Shown here: piece after piece, positions 27,366 through 35,047 of the stretch | Numbering within the stretch: position 1 is the stretch's first letter | Layout: the number at the start of each line of letters is the position of its first letter | From: DASXPG01 sp036493755 | GTDB lineage: Bacteria > Gemmatimonadota > Gemmatimonadetes > Gemmatimonadales > JACORV01 | NCBI GenBank assembly: GCA_036493755.1 | Contig: DASXPG010000028.1 | Coordinates: 1 to 64,000 of the forward strand | Reading direction: 5' to 3' | Length of the DNA: 64,000 nt | Notes under the pieces: model-generated | What the model was told of the DNA's origin: nothing | Seen by the model: the letters and a program-made list of their open reading frames with translations, nothing else | The model's database searches: none | Position numbers and translations under genes: made by a program

Positions 27366-27395
27366 TTGACGGCAAGCGGCGCCCCGGGGTACGTT
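27366..27395 (+). promoter_or_regulatory. Candidate promoter of the rimP-nusA-infB operon
   Basis: TTGACG (27366-27371), 18-bp spacer, TACGTT (27390-27395). Predicted start about 27402, giving a leader of about 80 nt that carries two hairpins. Confidence 0.55.
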
Positions 27396-27405
27396 TCTTC
27401 GCTGT

Positions 27406-27473
27406 CCGGCAGAGGGGCTGAGCCGGATCGGCAGTTGGATGTGGGGGAGGTCAGCCCCACATTTTCTTTTTTT
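27406..27473 (+). promoter_or_regulatory. rimP leader with terminator-like hairpin (candidate attenuator)
   Basis: A first hairpin CCGGC/GCCGG (27406-27410 with 27422-27426) is followed by a second, ATGTGGGG with CCCCACAT (27439-27446 with 27455-27462), and a T-rich tract TTTTCTTTTTTT (27462-27473). The tract is striking in this GC-rich DNA and ends 9 bp before the rimP start. It has the form of an intrinsic terminator inside the leader. In E. coli the nusA operon is autoregulated through terminators in its leader; a similar role here is inferred. Confidence 0.65.
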
Positions 27474-27482
27474 GGGACTCCA

Positions 27483-27950
27483 TTGGACCGGCACGAGCTC
27501 GAAGCGCGATTGGCCGAGTTGCTGGCGGCGCTTGGTTTCGAGCTGGTGGACCTGCGCCATGGCGGCTCGGCCCGCCGCCCGCATCTCTCCGTCCGCATCG
27601 ATTGGGCCGAAGCTGTGCCCGGCCGCACGGTGACCGTGGACGACTGCGCCGTCGTGAGCCGCGCGCTGGAAGCGTGGCTCGACGAAACGGGCGTGGGCGA
27701 GGGTCGGTACATCCTCGAGGTTTCGAGCCCCGGTATGGACCGGCCGCTGCGGCGGCTGCAGGACTGGCGGCGCTTCACGGGCCGCAAAGTGGACGTGCTG
27801 ATCCCGCAGTGGGGCGGGCGATTCAGGGTCACCCACATCGGTGTTGTCGACGGTCCGGAGCCCTCGGTGGAGCTGGAAATGCCCAAGGGTGATCGACGGA
27901 CCATTACGCTGGCGGAAATCAAGGAAGCGCGCCTCGCCGTCGACTGGTAG
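27483..27950 (+). CDS. rimP: Ribosome maturation factor RimP
   Basis: 155 residues; assists 30S assembly. The start is uncertain: TTG 27483 gives LDRHELEARLAELLAALGFE, the usual RimP opening. An in-frame GTG at 27441 would lie inside the leader hairpin and is disfavoured. Conserved features: GFELVDLR, VDDCAVVSRALEAWLDE, YILEVSSPGMDRPLR (the diagnostic motif), FTGRKVDVLI and a C-terminal Sm-like domain ending ITLAEIKEARLAVDW. First gene of a long operon and, as usual, just upstream of nusA. Confidence 0.93.
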   Translation: MDRHELEARLAELLAALGFELVDLRHGGSARRPHLSVRIDWAEAVPGRTVTVDDCAVVSRALEAWLDETGVGEGRYILEVSSPGMDRPLRRLQDWRRFTGRKVDVLIPQWGGRFRVTHIGVVDGPEPSVELEMPKGDRRTITLAEIKEARLAVDW

Positions 27951-27969
27951 GCGCCGGAGTCAATCGCAC

Positions 27970-29301
27970 ATGGCAAGCAGTTCGGAAGTTCTGAGCGCGT
28001 TCAAGGAGCTGGCCCAGCTCAAGCAGCTGGACCGGACGGAATTGCGCGACCTGATCCGGGATGGCGTGCTCGCGGCGCTGGCCAAGAAATACGGCCCCAA
28101 CGTGCGGGCCGAAATCGAGATCGACGAAATGACCGGCACCATCAAGATCACGGTGCTGAAGGAAGTCGTCGCCGAAATCGAGGATTCGAGCCGGCAGGTC
28201 TCGCTCGAGGAAGCGCGCTACGACGATCCCGATTTCCAGGTCGGCGACGTCCTGGAGACCGACGTCGATTTCGCCGAGTTCGGCCGCTCCGCGGTGCAGG
28301 CGGCGAAGCAGCGCATCATCCAGCGGGTCCGCGAGGGCGAGCGCTCCCGCATCCGCGAAGAATTCGCCGGACGCGAGGGCGAGCTGCTCTCCGGCGAGGT
28401 CCAGCAGATCGAGCGTGGCAAGCTGGTGATGATGCTGGCCAAGTTCCGCGAGGCCGAAGCGATCATCCCCTACCGCGAGCAGAATCACCGCGAGCATTTC
28501 CACCAGGGCGACACCATCCGCGCCTGCCTCAAGCGGCTGGAAGAGACACCCAAGGGTCCGCGGCTGATCCTCTCCCGCGCCGACCCGATGTTCGTGAAGG
28601 CGCTCTTCCGCCTCGAGGTGCCGGAAATCCAGCAGCAGATCGTGGATATCCGCGCCGCGGCGCGCGAAGTCGGCAGCCGCACCAAGATCGCGGTCTTCTC
28701 GCGCGACGACGGGATCGATCCGGTCGGCGCCTGCGTCGGCCTCAAGGGCTCGCGGGTGCAGGCGGTCGTCAACGAGCTGGGCGGCGAGCGTATCGACATC
28801 GTGCCCTGGAGCCCCGACCCCGAGCGGTTCGCCCGGCTGGCGCTGGCCCCGGCGCGCGTGGCGCGCGTCTTTTCTGATCCCGAGACCAAGACCATCCAGG
28901 CGATCGTCGACGAAGACCAGCTGAGCCTCGCGATCGGCCGCAACGGCCAGAACGTGCGGCTCGCCTCCGAGCTGACCGGCTGGAAGATCGATCTCTATTC
29001 CAGCCGCGAATGGCTGGAACGCGGTGGCGAGGGCGGACTCTTCGCGCCGCTGCCGCTCAAGCAGGACGAGGACGCGGCCGCCGTGGCGGTGTCGCTGGCC
29101 GAGCTTCAAGGGATCACGCAGGATCTGCTCTCGGTGCTGACCTCCGCCGGCTACAAGACGCTCGGCGACATCATCGATCTCGAAGGCGATGAGATCAAGG
29201 CGCTGCCGGGAATCACCGAAGAGATGGCCGGCCGGCTCATCGCGCTGATCGACGAGCTGACCATGGGCGATGAAACCGACGCCGCGGTCGGAGCGCCGTG
29301 A
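27970..29301 (+). CDS. nusA: Transcription termination/antitermination factor NusA
   Basis: 443 residues. ATG 27970, with GGAG in the preceding spacer. N-terminal RNA polymerase-binding domain (1-125), S1 domain (about 130-200, GELLSGEVQQIERGKLVMML), KH1/KH2 (about 205-345, including DPVGACVGLKGSRVQAVVNE and AIGRNGQNVRLASELTGWKI) and one C-terminal helix-hairpin-helix repeat (LTSAGYKTLGDIIDLEGDEI). Binds nascent RNA and controls pausing, termination and antitermination. Its own leader carries a terminator-like hairpin, so feedback control is possible. GTGA overlap with the next gene. Confidence 0.97.
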   Translation: MASSSEVLSAFKELAQLKQLDRTELRDLIRDGVLAALAKKYGPNVRAEIEIDEMTGTIKITVLKEVVAEIEDSSRQVSLEEARYDDPDFQVGDVLETDVDFAEFGRSAVQAAKQRIIQRVREGERSRIREEFAGREGELLSGEVQQIERGKLVMMLAKFREAEAIIPYREQNHREHFHQGDTIRACLKRLEETPKGPRLILSRADPMFVKALFRLEVPEIQQQIVDIRAAAREVGSRTKIAVFSRDDGIDPVGACVGLKGSRVQAVVNELGGERIDIVPWSPDPERFARLALAPARVARVFSDPETKTIQAIVDEDQLSLAIGRNGQNVRLASELTGWKIDLYSSREWLERGGEGGLFAPLPLKQDEDAAAVAVSLAELQGITQDLLSVLTSAGYKTLGDIIDLEGDEIKALPGITEEMAGRLIALIDELTMGDETDAAVGAP

Positions 29302-29636
29302 GCGATGACGAACGCCGGGCCCTGGGACTCCTGGGGCTGGGCGCGAAGGCCGGACGGATCGCCATCGGTGTCGAAGCGGCCCACTCGGCCCTCCGCGCCG
29401 GCAAGGCCGAAGCGATCGTGATGCCGGCGGACGCGAGCCCCCGCTCGAAGGAGCAGCTCGTGGCGCTCGCCGGACACAAGAAGGTCCCGCTGTTCACCTT
29501 CTCCCAGGCGGAGAAGCTGGGCGCGGCGTTGGGCCGGCCGGCGGTGCACGGTGTCGCGGTACTCGACCGGCAGCTGGCGAAGGGATTGAAGAGCTACGCA
29601 GTCGCGCATGAACTGAAGGAGAAGGCGGCAGGATGA
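29298..29636 (+). CDS. ylxQ: L7Ae-family RNA-binding protein YlxQ
   Basis: 112 residues, GTG start overlapping the nusA stop. L7Ae/L30e/S12e/Gadd45 fold: LGLLGLGAKAGRIAIGVEAA, a segment AEAIVMPADASPRSKEQL and KKVPLFTFSQAEKLGAALGR. This family binds kink-turn RNA; YlxQ is found between nusA and infB in many bacteria. The small ylxR gene usually lying between nusA and ylxQ is absent. It is joined to infB by an ATGA overlap. Confidence 0.9.
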   Translation: MSDDERRALGLLGLGAKAGRIAIGVEAAHSALRAGKAEAIVMPADASPRSKEQLVALAGHKKVPLFTFSQAEKLGAALGRPAVHGVAVLDRQLAKGLKSYAVAHELKEKAAG

Positions 29637-32467
29637 GTATCCGGGTACACGATCTGGCAGCCGAGCTGGCGATGTCCAGCGACGAGCTGATGGGAATGCT
29701 CCGCGAGATGGAAATCTCGGTGCGGAGCCACATGAGTGCGCTCGAGGACGACAAGGTCGCCCGGGTGCGCACGCGTATCGAGCGCAAGCGGCTCGAGGAG
29801 CGCAAGAAGGCGCGTGGCGTCGACGAGACGCCCAAGTCGCGGCGTCGCGCCGTGGCAAAGGCCGCGCCCGCTGCTGCTGCGTCCGCCGAGGGCGCTGTCG
29901 TGGTTGCCGCCGCGCCCGCCGCGCCGAAGGTCGCGCGCAAGAAGGCGGCGGCGCCGCCGCCGCCCGAGCCCATCGTCGCGATCGATCTCAAGCCCAAGCG
30001 TCGTCGCCGTACCGCGGCCGAAGTGGCCGAGGTCGAAGCCGCCGCCGCCGCGGTGCTCGCGGCTGAAGCCGCGGCGAAGGAGCCGGAGGTCGAGGAGCTC
30101 TTCGTCGAGGAGCTCGAACCCGCCGAGGCATTGCCGCCCAAGCCCAGCGCCGACGAGCTGTTCCCGCCGGAGCTGGCGCCGCCTCCATCGGAGCCCGCCG
30201 AGCGGATGCCGACCGAGCTGCCGGCACCGGTGGCATCGGCCGCACCATCCGTTCCATCTCCGTCCGTGCCGTCGCGCGCGTCGGATGCCGCGCCGCAGTC
30301 GGGCTCGCGGCCGCCCTTCATCCCGCGCCCGGTCGATCGGGGCATGACGTCGCGTCCCCGTCCCGTGGCATCCGCCGCGCCGGGCACCGGCGTGCCGCCG
30401 CGTCCCATCGCGTCGGCCGCTCCAGGTGGTGCCGGCGGGGCCGGCGGCGCGGTCGACGATCGTCGCCGCGGCACGACGGGCAAGGGGAAGAAAGGGAAGA
30501 AAGGCGGAAAAAAGGGTTGGGTGGACCAGGAGGCGGTGGCCGAGAACGTCGCGCGCACCTTGGCATCCATTACCCGCGGTACCGCCATCAAGAAGGGTCC
30601 GCGCCGCCGCGATGACGGCTCCCGCGAGCTCGAAGCCGCGATGGAGGCCGAGGAGAAGGAGAAAGAGCGGACCCTGGTCCGGGTCAACGAGTTCATCTCG
30701 GTGGCCGAGCTGGCGCAGACGCTGAAGATGCCGGCCTCGCAGATCGTGACCTTCGCCTTCAAGGAAATGGGGATGATGGTCACGGTGAACCAGCGGCTCG
30801 ACTTCGATCAGATCGAGCTGATCTGCTCGGCGTTCGGGTTCCAGGCGGTGAAGGAATCGGAGTACGCCGCCGAGCAGAATGAGGCTCCCGCGGCCGATGC
30901 GCCCGAGACACTCGTGACGCGTCCGCCGGTCGTCACCATCATGGGCCACGTCGACCACGGCAAGACCTCGCTCCTCGACTTCATCCGCAAGGCGAACGTC
31001 GTCGCGGGCGAGTCGGGCGGGATCACGCAGCACATCGGCGCGTACGAAGTCGCGCTGCCCAGCGGCCGGCACATCACCTTCCTCGACACGCCGGGCCACG
31101 AGGCCTTCACGGCGATGCGCGCCCGCGGGGCGCAAGTCACCGACATCGTGGTACTGGTCGTCGCGGCCGACGATGCCATCATGCCCCAGACCATCGAAGC
31201 GATCAGCCACGCCAAGAACGCCGGCGTGCCGATGATCGTCGCCATCAACAAGATCGATCTGCCTTCGGCCGACGTCGAAAAGGTCAAGCGCGACCTGCTC
31301 CAGCATCAGGTCGTTCTCGAAGAGTTCGGCGGCAACGTCCTCTACACCGCCATTTCGGCGAAAACGGGAGCGGGCGTTCCGCAACTCCTCGACCAGGTGC
31401 TGCTCCAGGCCGACATCCTCGAGCTGAAGGCCAACCCGGAGCGTGCGGCGATCGGCAGCGTCATCGAAGCCCAGCTCGATCCGGGGAAGGGACCGGTCGC
31501 CACGGTGCTGGTCACCAACGGCACGCTGCGAACCGGCGACAACTTCATCTGCGGCGCCTTCTCGGGCCGGGTGCGCGCGCTGCAGGATGAGCGCGGCCGC
31601 ACCGTGAAGGAAGCAGGTCCCTCCGAGCCGGTGCAGGTCCTCGGTTTCGAAGGCGTCCCCCAGGCGGGCGACACCTTCAGCGTCGTCGCCGATGCGACGG
31701 CGGCGCGCGAAATCGCCCAGAAGCGCCAGCGGCTCGACCGCGAGGCGCAGAACCGGCGCACCAGCCGCGCCGGCGTCACGCTGGAAGAATTCTTCGCGCA
31801 GCGCGCCGAGGGTGAAGTCGGCAAGCTCGCGCTCATCATCAAGGCCGACCAGGGCGGCCCGGCGGAAGCGCTCGCCGACTCGCTGGCCCAGCTCTCGACC
31901 GCCGAAGTAAAGGTCGAGGTCGTCCATCGCGGCGTCGGCGCCATCACCGACAGCGACGTGCTGCTCGCCAAGGCGTCGAACGCCATCATCATCGGCTTCC
32001 ACGTCCGGCCCGACAGCAACGCCCGCGCCTCCGCGGCGCGCGAGCACGTGGACATCAAGCTCTACCGCGTGATCTACGAAGCGGTCGAGGATGTGAGAGC
32101 GGCGCTCGAAGGCCTCCTCAAGCCCGAAGAGAAAGAGACCATTCTCGGCGAGGCCGAGGTGCGGCAGCTGTTCAAAATCTCGGGCGTCGGCGTCATCGCC
32201 GGCTGCTTTGTCCGCAGCGGCGTGATCCAGCGGGCCGCGAAGGTGCGCGTGATCCGCGACGGGACGCAGGTCTACCAGGGCGGTCTCAGCTCGCTGAAGC
32301 GCTTCAAGGACGATGTGAAGGAAGTAAAGGACGGCCTGGAGTGCGGCATCGGGATCGAGAATTACAACGACCTCAAGAACGGCGACGTGATCGAGTCGTT
32401 CAAGATCGAGTCGATCGCCCGGACGCTGCAGGGCCAGGCGAGCGGCGGAGGCCGGGCGCAGGAGTAG
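29633..32467 (+). CDS. infB: Translation initiation factor IF-2
   Basis: 944 residues; the GTPase that places fMet-tRNA on the 30S subunit and promotes subunit joining. N-terminal IF2-N motif SIRVHDLAAELAMSSDELMG, then a long Ala/Pro/Glu-rich, Lys/Arg-rich low-complexity region (about 60-330) and a second IF2-N motif near 345-410. GTPase domain: G1 GHVDHGKTSLLDFIR (about 437), G3 DTPGHEAF, G4 NKID. Domains II to IV follow to the end, including GVGAITDSDVLLAKAS and RSGVIQRAAKVRVIRDG. A 1241-codon antisense frame over this gene is a composition artefact. Confidence 0.98.
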   Translation: MSIRVHDLAAELAMSSDELMGMLREMEISVRSHMSALEDDKVARVRTRIERKRLEERKKARGVDETPKSRRRAVAKAAPAAAASAEGAVVVAAAPAAPKVARKKAAAPPPPEPIVAIDLKPKRRRRTAAEVAEVEAAAAAVLAAEAAAKEPEVEELFVEELEPAEALPPKPSADELFPPELAPPPSEPAERMPTELPAPVASAAPSVPSPSVPSRASDAAPQSGSRPPFIPRPVDRGMTSRPRPVASAAPGTGVPPRPIASAAPGGAGGAGGAVDDRRRGTTGKGKKGKKGGKKGWVDQEAVAENVARTLASITRGTAIKKGPRRRDDGSRELEAAMEAEEKEKERTLVRVNEFISVAELAQTLKMPASQIVTFAFKEMGMMVTVNQRLDFDQIELICSAFGFQAVKESEYAAEQNEAPAADAPETLVTRPPVVTIMGHVDHGKTSLLDFIRKANVVAGESGGITQHIGAYEVALPSGRHITFLDTPGHEAFTAMRARGAQVTDIVVLVVAADDAIMPQTIEAISHAKNAGVPMIVAINKIDLPSADVEKVKRDLLQHQVVLEEFGGNVLYTAISAKTGAGVPQLLDQVLLQADILELKANPERAAIGSVIEAQLDPGKGPVATVLVTNGTLRTGDNFICGAFSGRVRALQDERGRTVKEAGPSEPVQVLGFEGVPQAGDTFSVVADATAAREIAQKRQRLDREAQNRRTSRAGVTLEEFFAQRAEGEVGKLALIIKADQGGPAEALADSLAQLSTAEVKVEVVHRGVGAITDSDVLLAKASNAIIIGFHVRPDSNARASAAREHVDIKLYRVIYEAVEDVRAALEGLLKPEEKETILGEAEVRQLFKISGVGVIAGCFVRSGVIQRAAKVRVIRDGTQVYQGGLSSLKRFKDDVKEVKDGLECGIGIENYNDLKNGDVIESFKIESIARTLQGQASGGGRAQE

Positions 32468-32470
32468 GCC

Positions 32471-32752
32471 ATGATCGTCGGCGTTCGGCGCTGGGAGCTG
32501 CACCTGGCGGGCTGCCAGTCGCTGAAGGACAAGCGGCGGATCGTGAAGTCGCTGAAGGACCGCATGCACGCCCGGTTCAACGTGTCGGCGGCCGAAGTCG
32601 ATCATCAGGACGTGTGGCAGCGCGCTTCCCTCGCCGCTGCGGTCGTCAGCGGCGACGCGCGCCATGCCGAGGAGGTGCTCACCTCCTGCGACAACCTCGT
32701 GCAGGATGAGCCGCTGGCCCACATCATTTCGAGCGAGATGTTCCTCCAATGA
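32471..32752 (+). CDS. ylxP: DUF503 protein YlxP
   Basis: 93 residues, standard for the family: MIVGVRRWELHLAGCQSLKD, KRRIVKSLKDRMHARFNVS, AEVDHQDVWQRASLAAAVVS. A small conserved protein almost always located between infB and rbfA and reported in ribosome-maturation contexts; its biochemical role is not established. 3 bp after infB, ATGA overlap with rbfA. Confidence 0.93.
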   Translation: MIVGVRRWELHLAGCQSLKDKRRIVKSLKDRMHARFNVSAAEVDHQDVWQRASLAAAVVSGDARHAEEVLTSCDNLVQDEPLAHIISSEMFLQ

Positions 32753-33225
32753 AACATCGCCGCGCCGGCCCGCCCGGCCGCCGTCCCCGCCGCGTCGCCG
32801 AGCAGGTGCGCCAGGTGGTGACGACGTTTCTCCAGGAAGAAGCGCGCGATCCGCGCATCGGCCTTGTGACCGTGACCAATGTCGAGATCTCCGGCGACCT
32901 CCAGCATGCCACGGTGCAATACGTGGTACACGGCGGTTCCGAGCAGCAGGCCCAGACCGAAGAGGGTCTCGCCGCGGCGGCGGCCGCGGTGCGCCGGCGT
33001 ATCGGCGCCGAGATGGCGCTGCGCGTCGTCCCCGAGGTGGTGTTCGTCCTCGACAAGGGGACCGAGCACGCGGCGCATATTGCGCGGTTGCTCGCCGGGA
33101 TACCAAAGACAGAAAGTGACGGAAGTGACGGAAGTGACGGAAGTGACGGAAGTGACCGAAGTGACGGAAGTGACGGAGGTGACGGAGGTGACGGAGGTGA
33201 TGCGGGAGAGCTGAAGTCTGATTGA
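32749..33225 (+). CDS. rbfA: 30S ribosome-binding factor RbfA with a repeat-encoded tail
   Basis: 158 residues. Residues 1-125 are normal RbfA (RRVAEQVRQVVTTFLQEEAR, DPRIGLVTVTNVEISGDLQH, ALRVVPEVVFVLDKGTEHA), a KH-like factor for late 30S maturation and cold adaptation. The remaining 33 or so residues are an acidic Ser-Asp-Gly tail encoded by ten 9-bp units (33115-33204); the family does not have such a tail. It is probably disordered. The ORF stop lies 8 bp inside the start region of truB. Confidence 0.92.
   Translation: MKHRRAGPPGRRPRRVAEQVRQVVTTFLQEEARDPRIGLVTVTNVEISGDLQHATVQYVVHGGSEQQAQTEEGLAAAAAAVRRRIGAEMALRVVPEVVFVLDKGTEHAAHIARLLAGIPKTESDGSDGSDGSDGSDRSDGSDGGDGGDGGDAGELKSD
33115..33204. 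repeat. 9-bp tandem array (AGTGACGGA) at the 3' end of rbfA
   Basis: About ten units of AGTGACGGA (variants AGTGACCGA, GGTGACGGA, GGTGATGCG) in perfect 9-bp phase. Because 9 is a multiple of 3 it reads as Ser-Asp-Gly or Gly-Asp-Gly, so copy number can change without shifting the frame. Confidence 0.92.
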
Positions 33226-34093
33226 CGGGATTCTGCTTATCGACAAACCTGCCGGCCCGACGTCGCACGATATCGTGGCCATGGTTCGCCATGCGCTGGG
33301 TGAAGGACGGGTCGGGCACGCGGGCACGCTCGATCCACCGGCGACGGGATTGCTGGTGGTGCTCACGGGGCGCGCGACGCGGCTCGCCCAGTTTGTCTCG
33401 ATGCTCCCCAAGCGCTACAGCGGCGTGGTCCGCTTCGGTACCGAGACGTCGACCGACGACGCAACCGGCGCAGTGGTCGGCGAGTCAGATGATTCCTGGC
33501 GCGGCCGGCTTCAGCCGGAACTCGATGCGGCGCTGCGCAATGTGCAGGGTCGCACCCGCCAGATGCCTCCGGCGGTCAGCGCCAAGAAAATCGGCGGCGA
33601 ACGGGCGTATCGGCAGGTTCGGCGCGGCGAGAAGCCGGCCCTCGAGCCGGCGAGCGTCGTCATCGAGCGGCTGCGCTGCGAGTGGTTCGACCGCCAGAGC
33701 GGCGAAGTCCATGTCGACGTCGTCTGCTCGTCGGGGACCTACGTGCGCGCCATCGCGCGCGACGTCGGCCGCGAGCTGGGGACGAAGGCGCATCTCGCGT
33801 CGCTGAGGCGGACGGAGATCGGGAGCTGGAAAGTCGATGACAGTCTGCCGTTGACCGTCGACGGTCCACCGTTGACGGTTGACGGCAAACATTTCCGCCC
33901 CATGTCCGAAGCCGTCGCCCATCTTCCCGCCGTCCTGCTGCCGGCCGAGGAGGCGAAGCGGTTCACCCAGGGCCGGAAAATTCCTTCGCCGCTGCCCGAT
34001 GGGCCCGTCGCGGTCTTCAGCGCCGCCGAGCTGCTCGGAGTCGCGAAGCAGTCCCTCGGGCTGCTGCACCCCGACGTCGTGCTGATCGGATGA
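33218..34093 (+). CDS. truB: tRNA pseudouridine(55) synthase TruB, CTG (or ATT) start
   Basis: 291 residues if CTG 33218 is used. Makes pseudouridine at position 55 of the tRNA T-loop. The family's opening (DGILLIDKPAGPTSHDIV) is encoded from 33224 on, but the only in-frame codons between it and a stop at 33212 are AGT, CTG and ATT. CTG has a GGGAG box 9 nt upstream (33204-33208). The first ATG (33275) would remove this block. Catalytic D39 in GHAGTLDPPATGL. An unusual SLPLTVDGPPLTVDG segment between the catalytic and PUA-like parts is encoded by a 35-bp 7-mer array. ATGA overlap with ribF. Confidence 0.92.
   Translation: MIDGILLIDKPAGPTSHDIVAMVRHALGEGRVGHAGTLDPPATGLLVVLTGRATRLAQFVSMLPKRYSGVVRFGTETSTDDATGAVVGESDDSWRGRLQPELDAALRNVQGRTRQMPPAVSAKKIGGERAYRQVRRGEKPALEPASVVIERLRCEWFDRQSGEVHVDVVCSSGTYVRAIARDVGRELGTKAHLASLRRTEIGSWKVDDSLPLTVDGPPLTVDGKHFRPMSEAVAHLPAVLLPAEEAKRFTQGRKIPSPLPDGPVAVFSAAELLGVAKQSLGLLHPDVVLIG
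33850..33884. repeat. Five-unit 7-bp GTYRACN array inside truB
   Basis: GTTGACC, GTCGACG, GTCCACC, GTTGACG, GTTGACG. The same family as the intergenic arrays at 1410, 37816 and 63205, here translated as PLTVDGPPLTVDG between two TruB domains. Confidence 0.85.
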
Positions 34094-35037
34094 GCGACGA
34101 TCGCACCGTCGTCACCGTCGGGACCTTCGACGGTGTGCACCGCGGGCATGGCGCAGTGCTCGATGAAATCGCTCGGCGCGCCAGGGCATCGGGCCGCCGC
34201 AGCGTCCTCGTCACCTTCGATCCCCATCCCCTCGAAATCGTGAATCCGCAGGCCGCGCCGCAGCTGCTCACGCTGGCGGATGAGAAGCGGCAGATCCTGT
34301 CGCAGTCACCGGTGGATGAAGTCGCCTTCGTGCCGTTCACGCCCGTACTGCGTGACCTCTCGCCCGACGCATTCGTGCGCGAGGTCCTCGAGGCCCGGTT
34401 TCGCATCGCGGAGCTGGTGATCGGACACGATCACGGCTTCGGTCGTGACCGTTCCGGTGACGTCGAGTTTCTCCGCAGGCTGGGCGCGACGGATGGGTTC
34501 GCCGTAGACGTCGTCCCGGCGGTCTTGCTTCCCGACGGCCGGCCGATTTCGTCGACGCTGATCCGGCGCGCCATCGCGGGCGGTGACCTCGACACCGCGG
34601 CCCGGGCCCTGGGTCGCCGGTACAGCGTCTCGGGTCAGGTGGAGCAGGGCGCGGGGCGGGGCAAAACCATCGGCATCCCGACCATCAACCTGGCGTTGCC
34701 CAGTCCCCGGAAGCTGCTCCCGCCCGACGGCGTTTACGCCTGCCAGGTCGTATGGGACGGGAATACCTGGGGCGCCATGGCAAATCTGGGCCCTCGGCCG
34801 ACCTTCGGTGAGCACGCCCGGGGGCTCGAGGCGCACCTCTTCGAGTTCAGCGGCGATCTCTATGGCAAGGCGGTCACCGTGGAATTCGTGAAGCGGCTGC
34901 GCGACGTGATCAAGTTCGCCTCGGTCGATGCGCTCAAGCTGCAACTCGGCGCGGACCGACAAGCGGCACTGGCCGCTTTGAGAAAGCCCGAGAAACCGGT
35001 TACCTTCCAAGGCTCCCAGAACCCCGCTCAACCTTAA
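34090..35037 (+). CDS. ribF: Bifunctional riboflavin kinase/FAD synthetase
   Basis: 315 residues. Converts riboflavin to FMN and FMN to FAD. N-terminal nucleotidyltransferase domain: VVTVGTFDGVHRGHGAV (with the HxGH-like motif), LVTFDPHPLEIV, LVIGHDHGFGRDRSG and ISSTLIRRAIAGGDL. C-terminal flavokinase domain: GRGKTIGIPTINLALP, PPDGVYACQV, NLGPRPTFGE and HLFEFSGDLYGKAVTVEF. Its location after truB is the common bacterial order. Confidence 0.96.
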   Translation: MSDDRTVVTVGTFDGVHRGHGAVLDEIARRARASGRRSVLVTFDPHPLEIVNPQAAPQLLTLADEKRQILSQSPVDEVAFVPFTPVLRDLSPDAFVREVLEARFRIAELVIGHDHGFGRDRSGDVEFLRRLGATDGFAVDVVPAVLLPDGRPISSTLIRRAIAGGDLDTAARALGRRYSVSGQVEQGAGRGKTIGIPTINLALPSPRKLLPPDGVYACQVVWDGNTWGAMANLGPRPTFGEHARGLEAHLFEFSGDLYGKAVTVEFVKRLRDVIKFASVDALKLQLGADRQAALAALRKPEKPVTFQGSQNPAQP

Positions 35038-35047
35038 CCACGACAAC

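Noticed and set aside
33115..33204. A CRISPR array
   Set aside because: Units are 9 bp with no spacers and lie in the rbfA reading frame; a tandem microsatellite.
29594..33319. A 1241-codon open frame on the minus strand across infB
   Set aside because: It mirrors infB, ylxP and rbfA in a GC-rich frame, is full of Asp/His/Arg/Gly and has no recognisable domain; a composition shadow.
33222..33806. TTG at 33222 overlapping the rbfA stop as a truB start
   Set aside because: It opens a different frame without TruB sequence; the TruB frame is the one containing 33218 and 33275.
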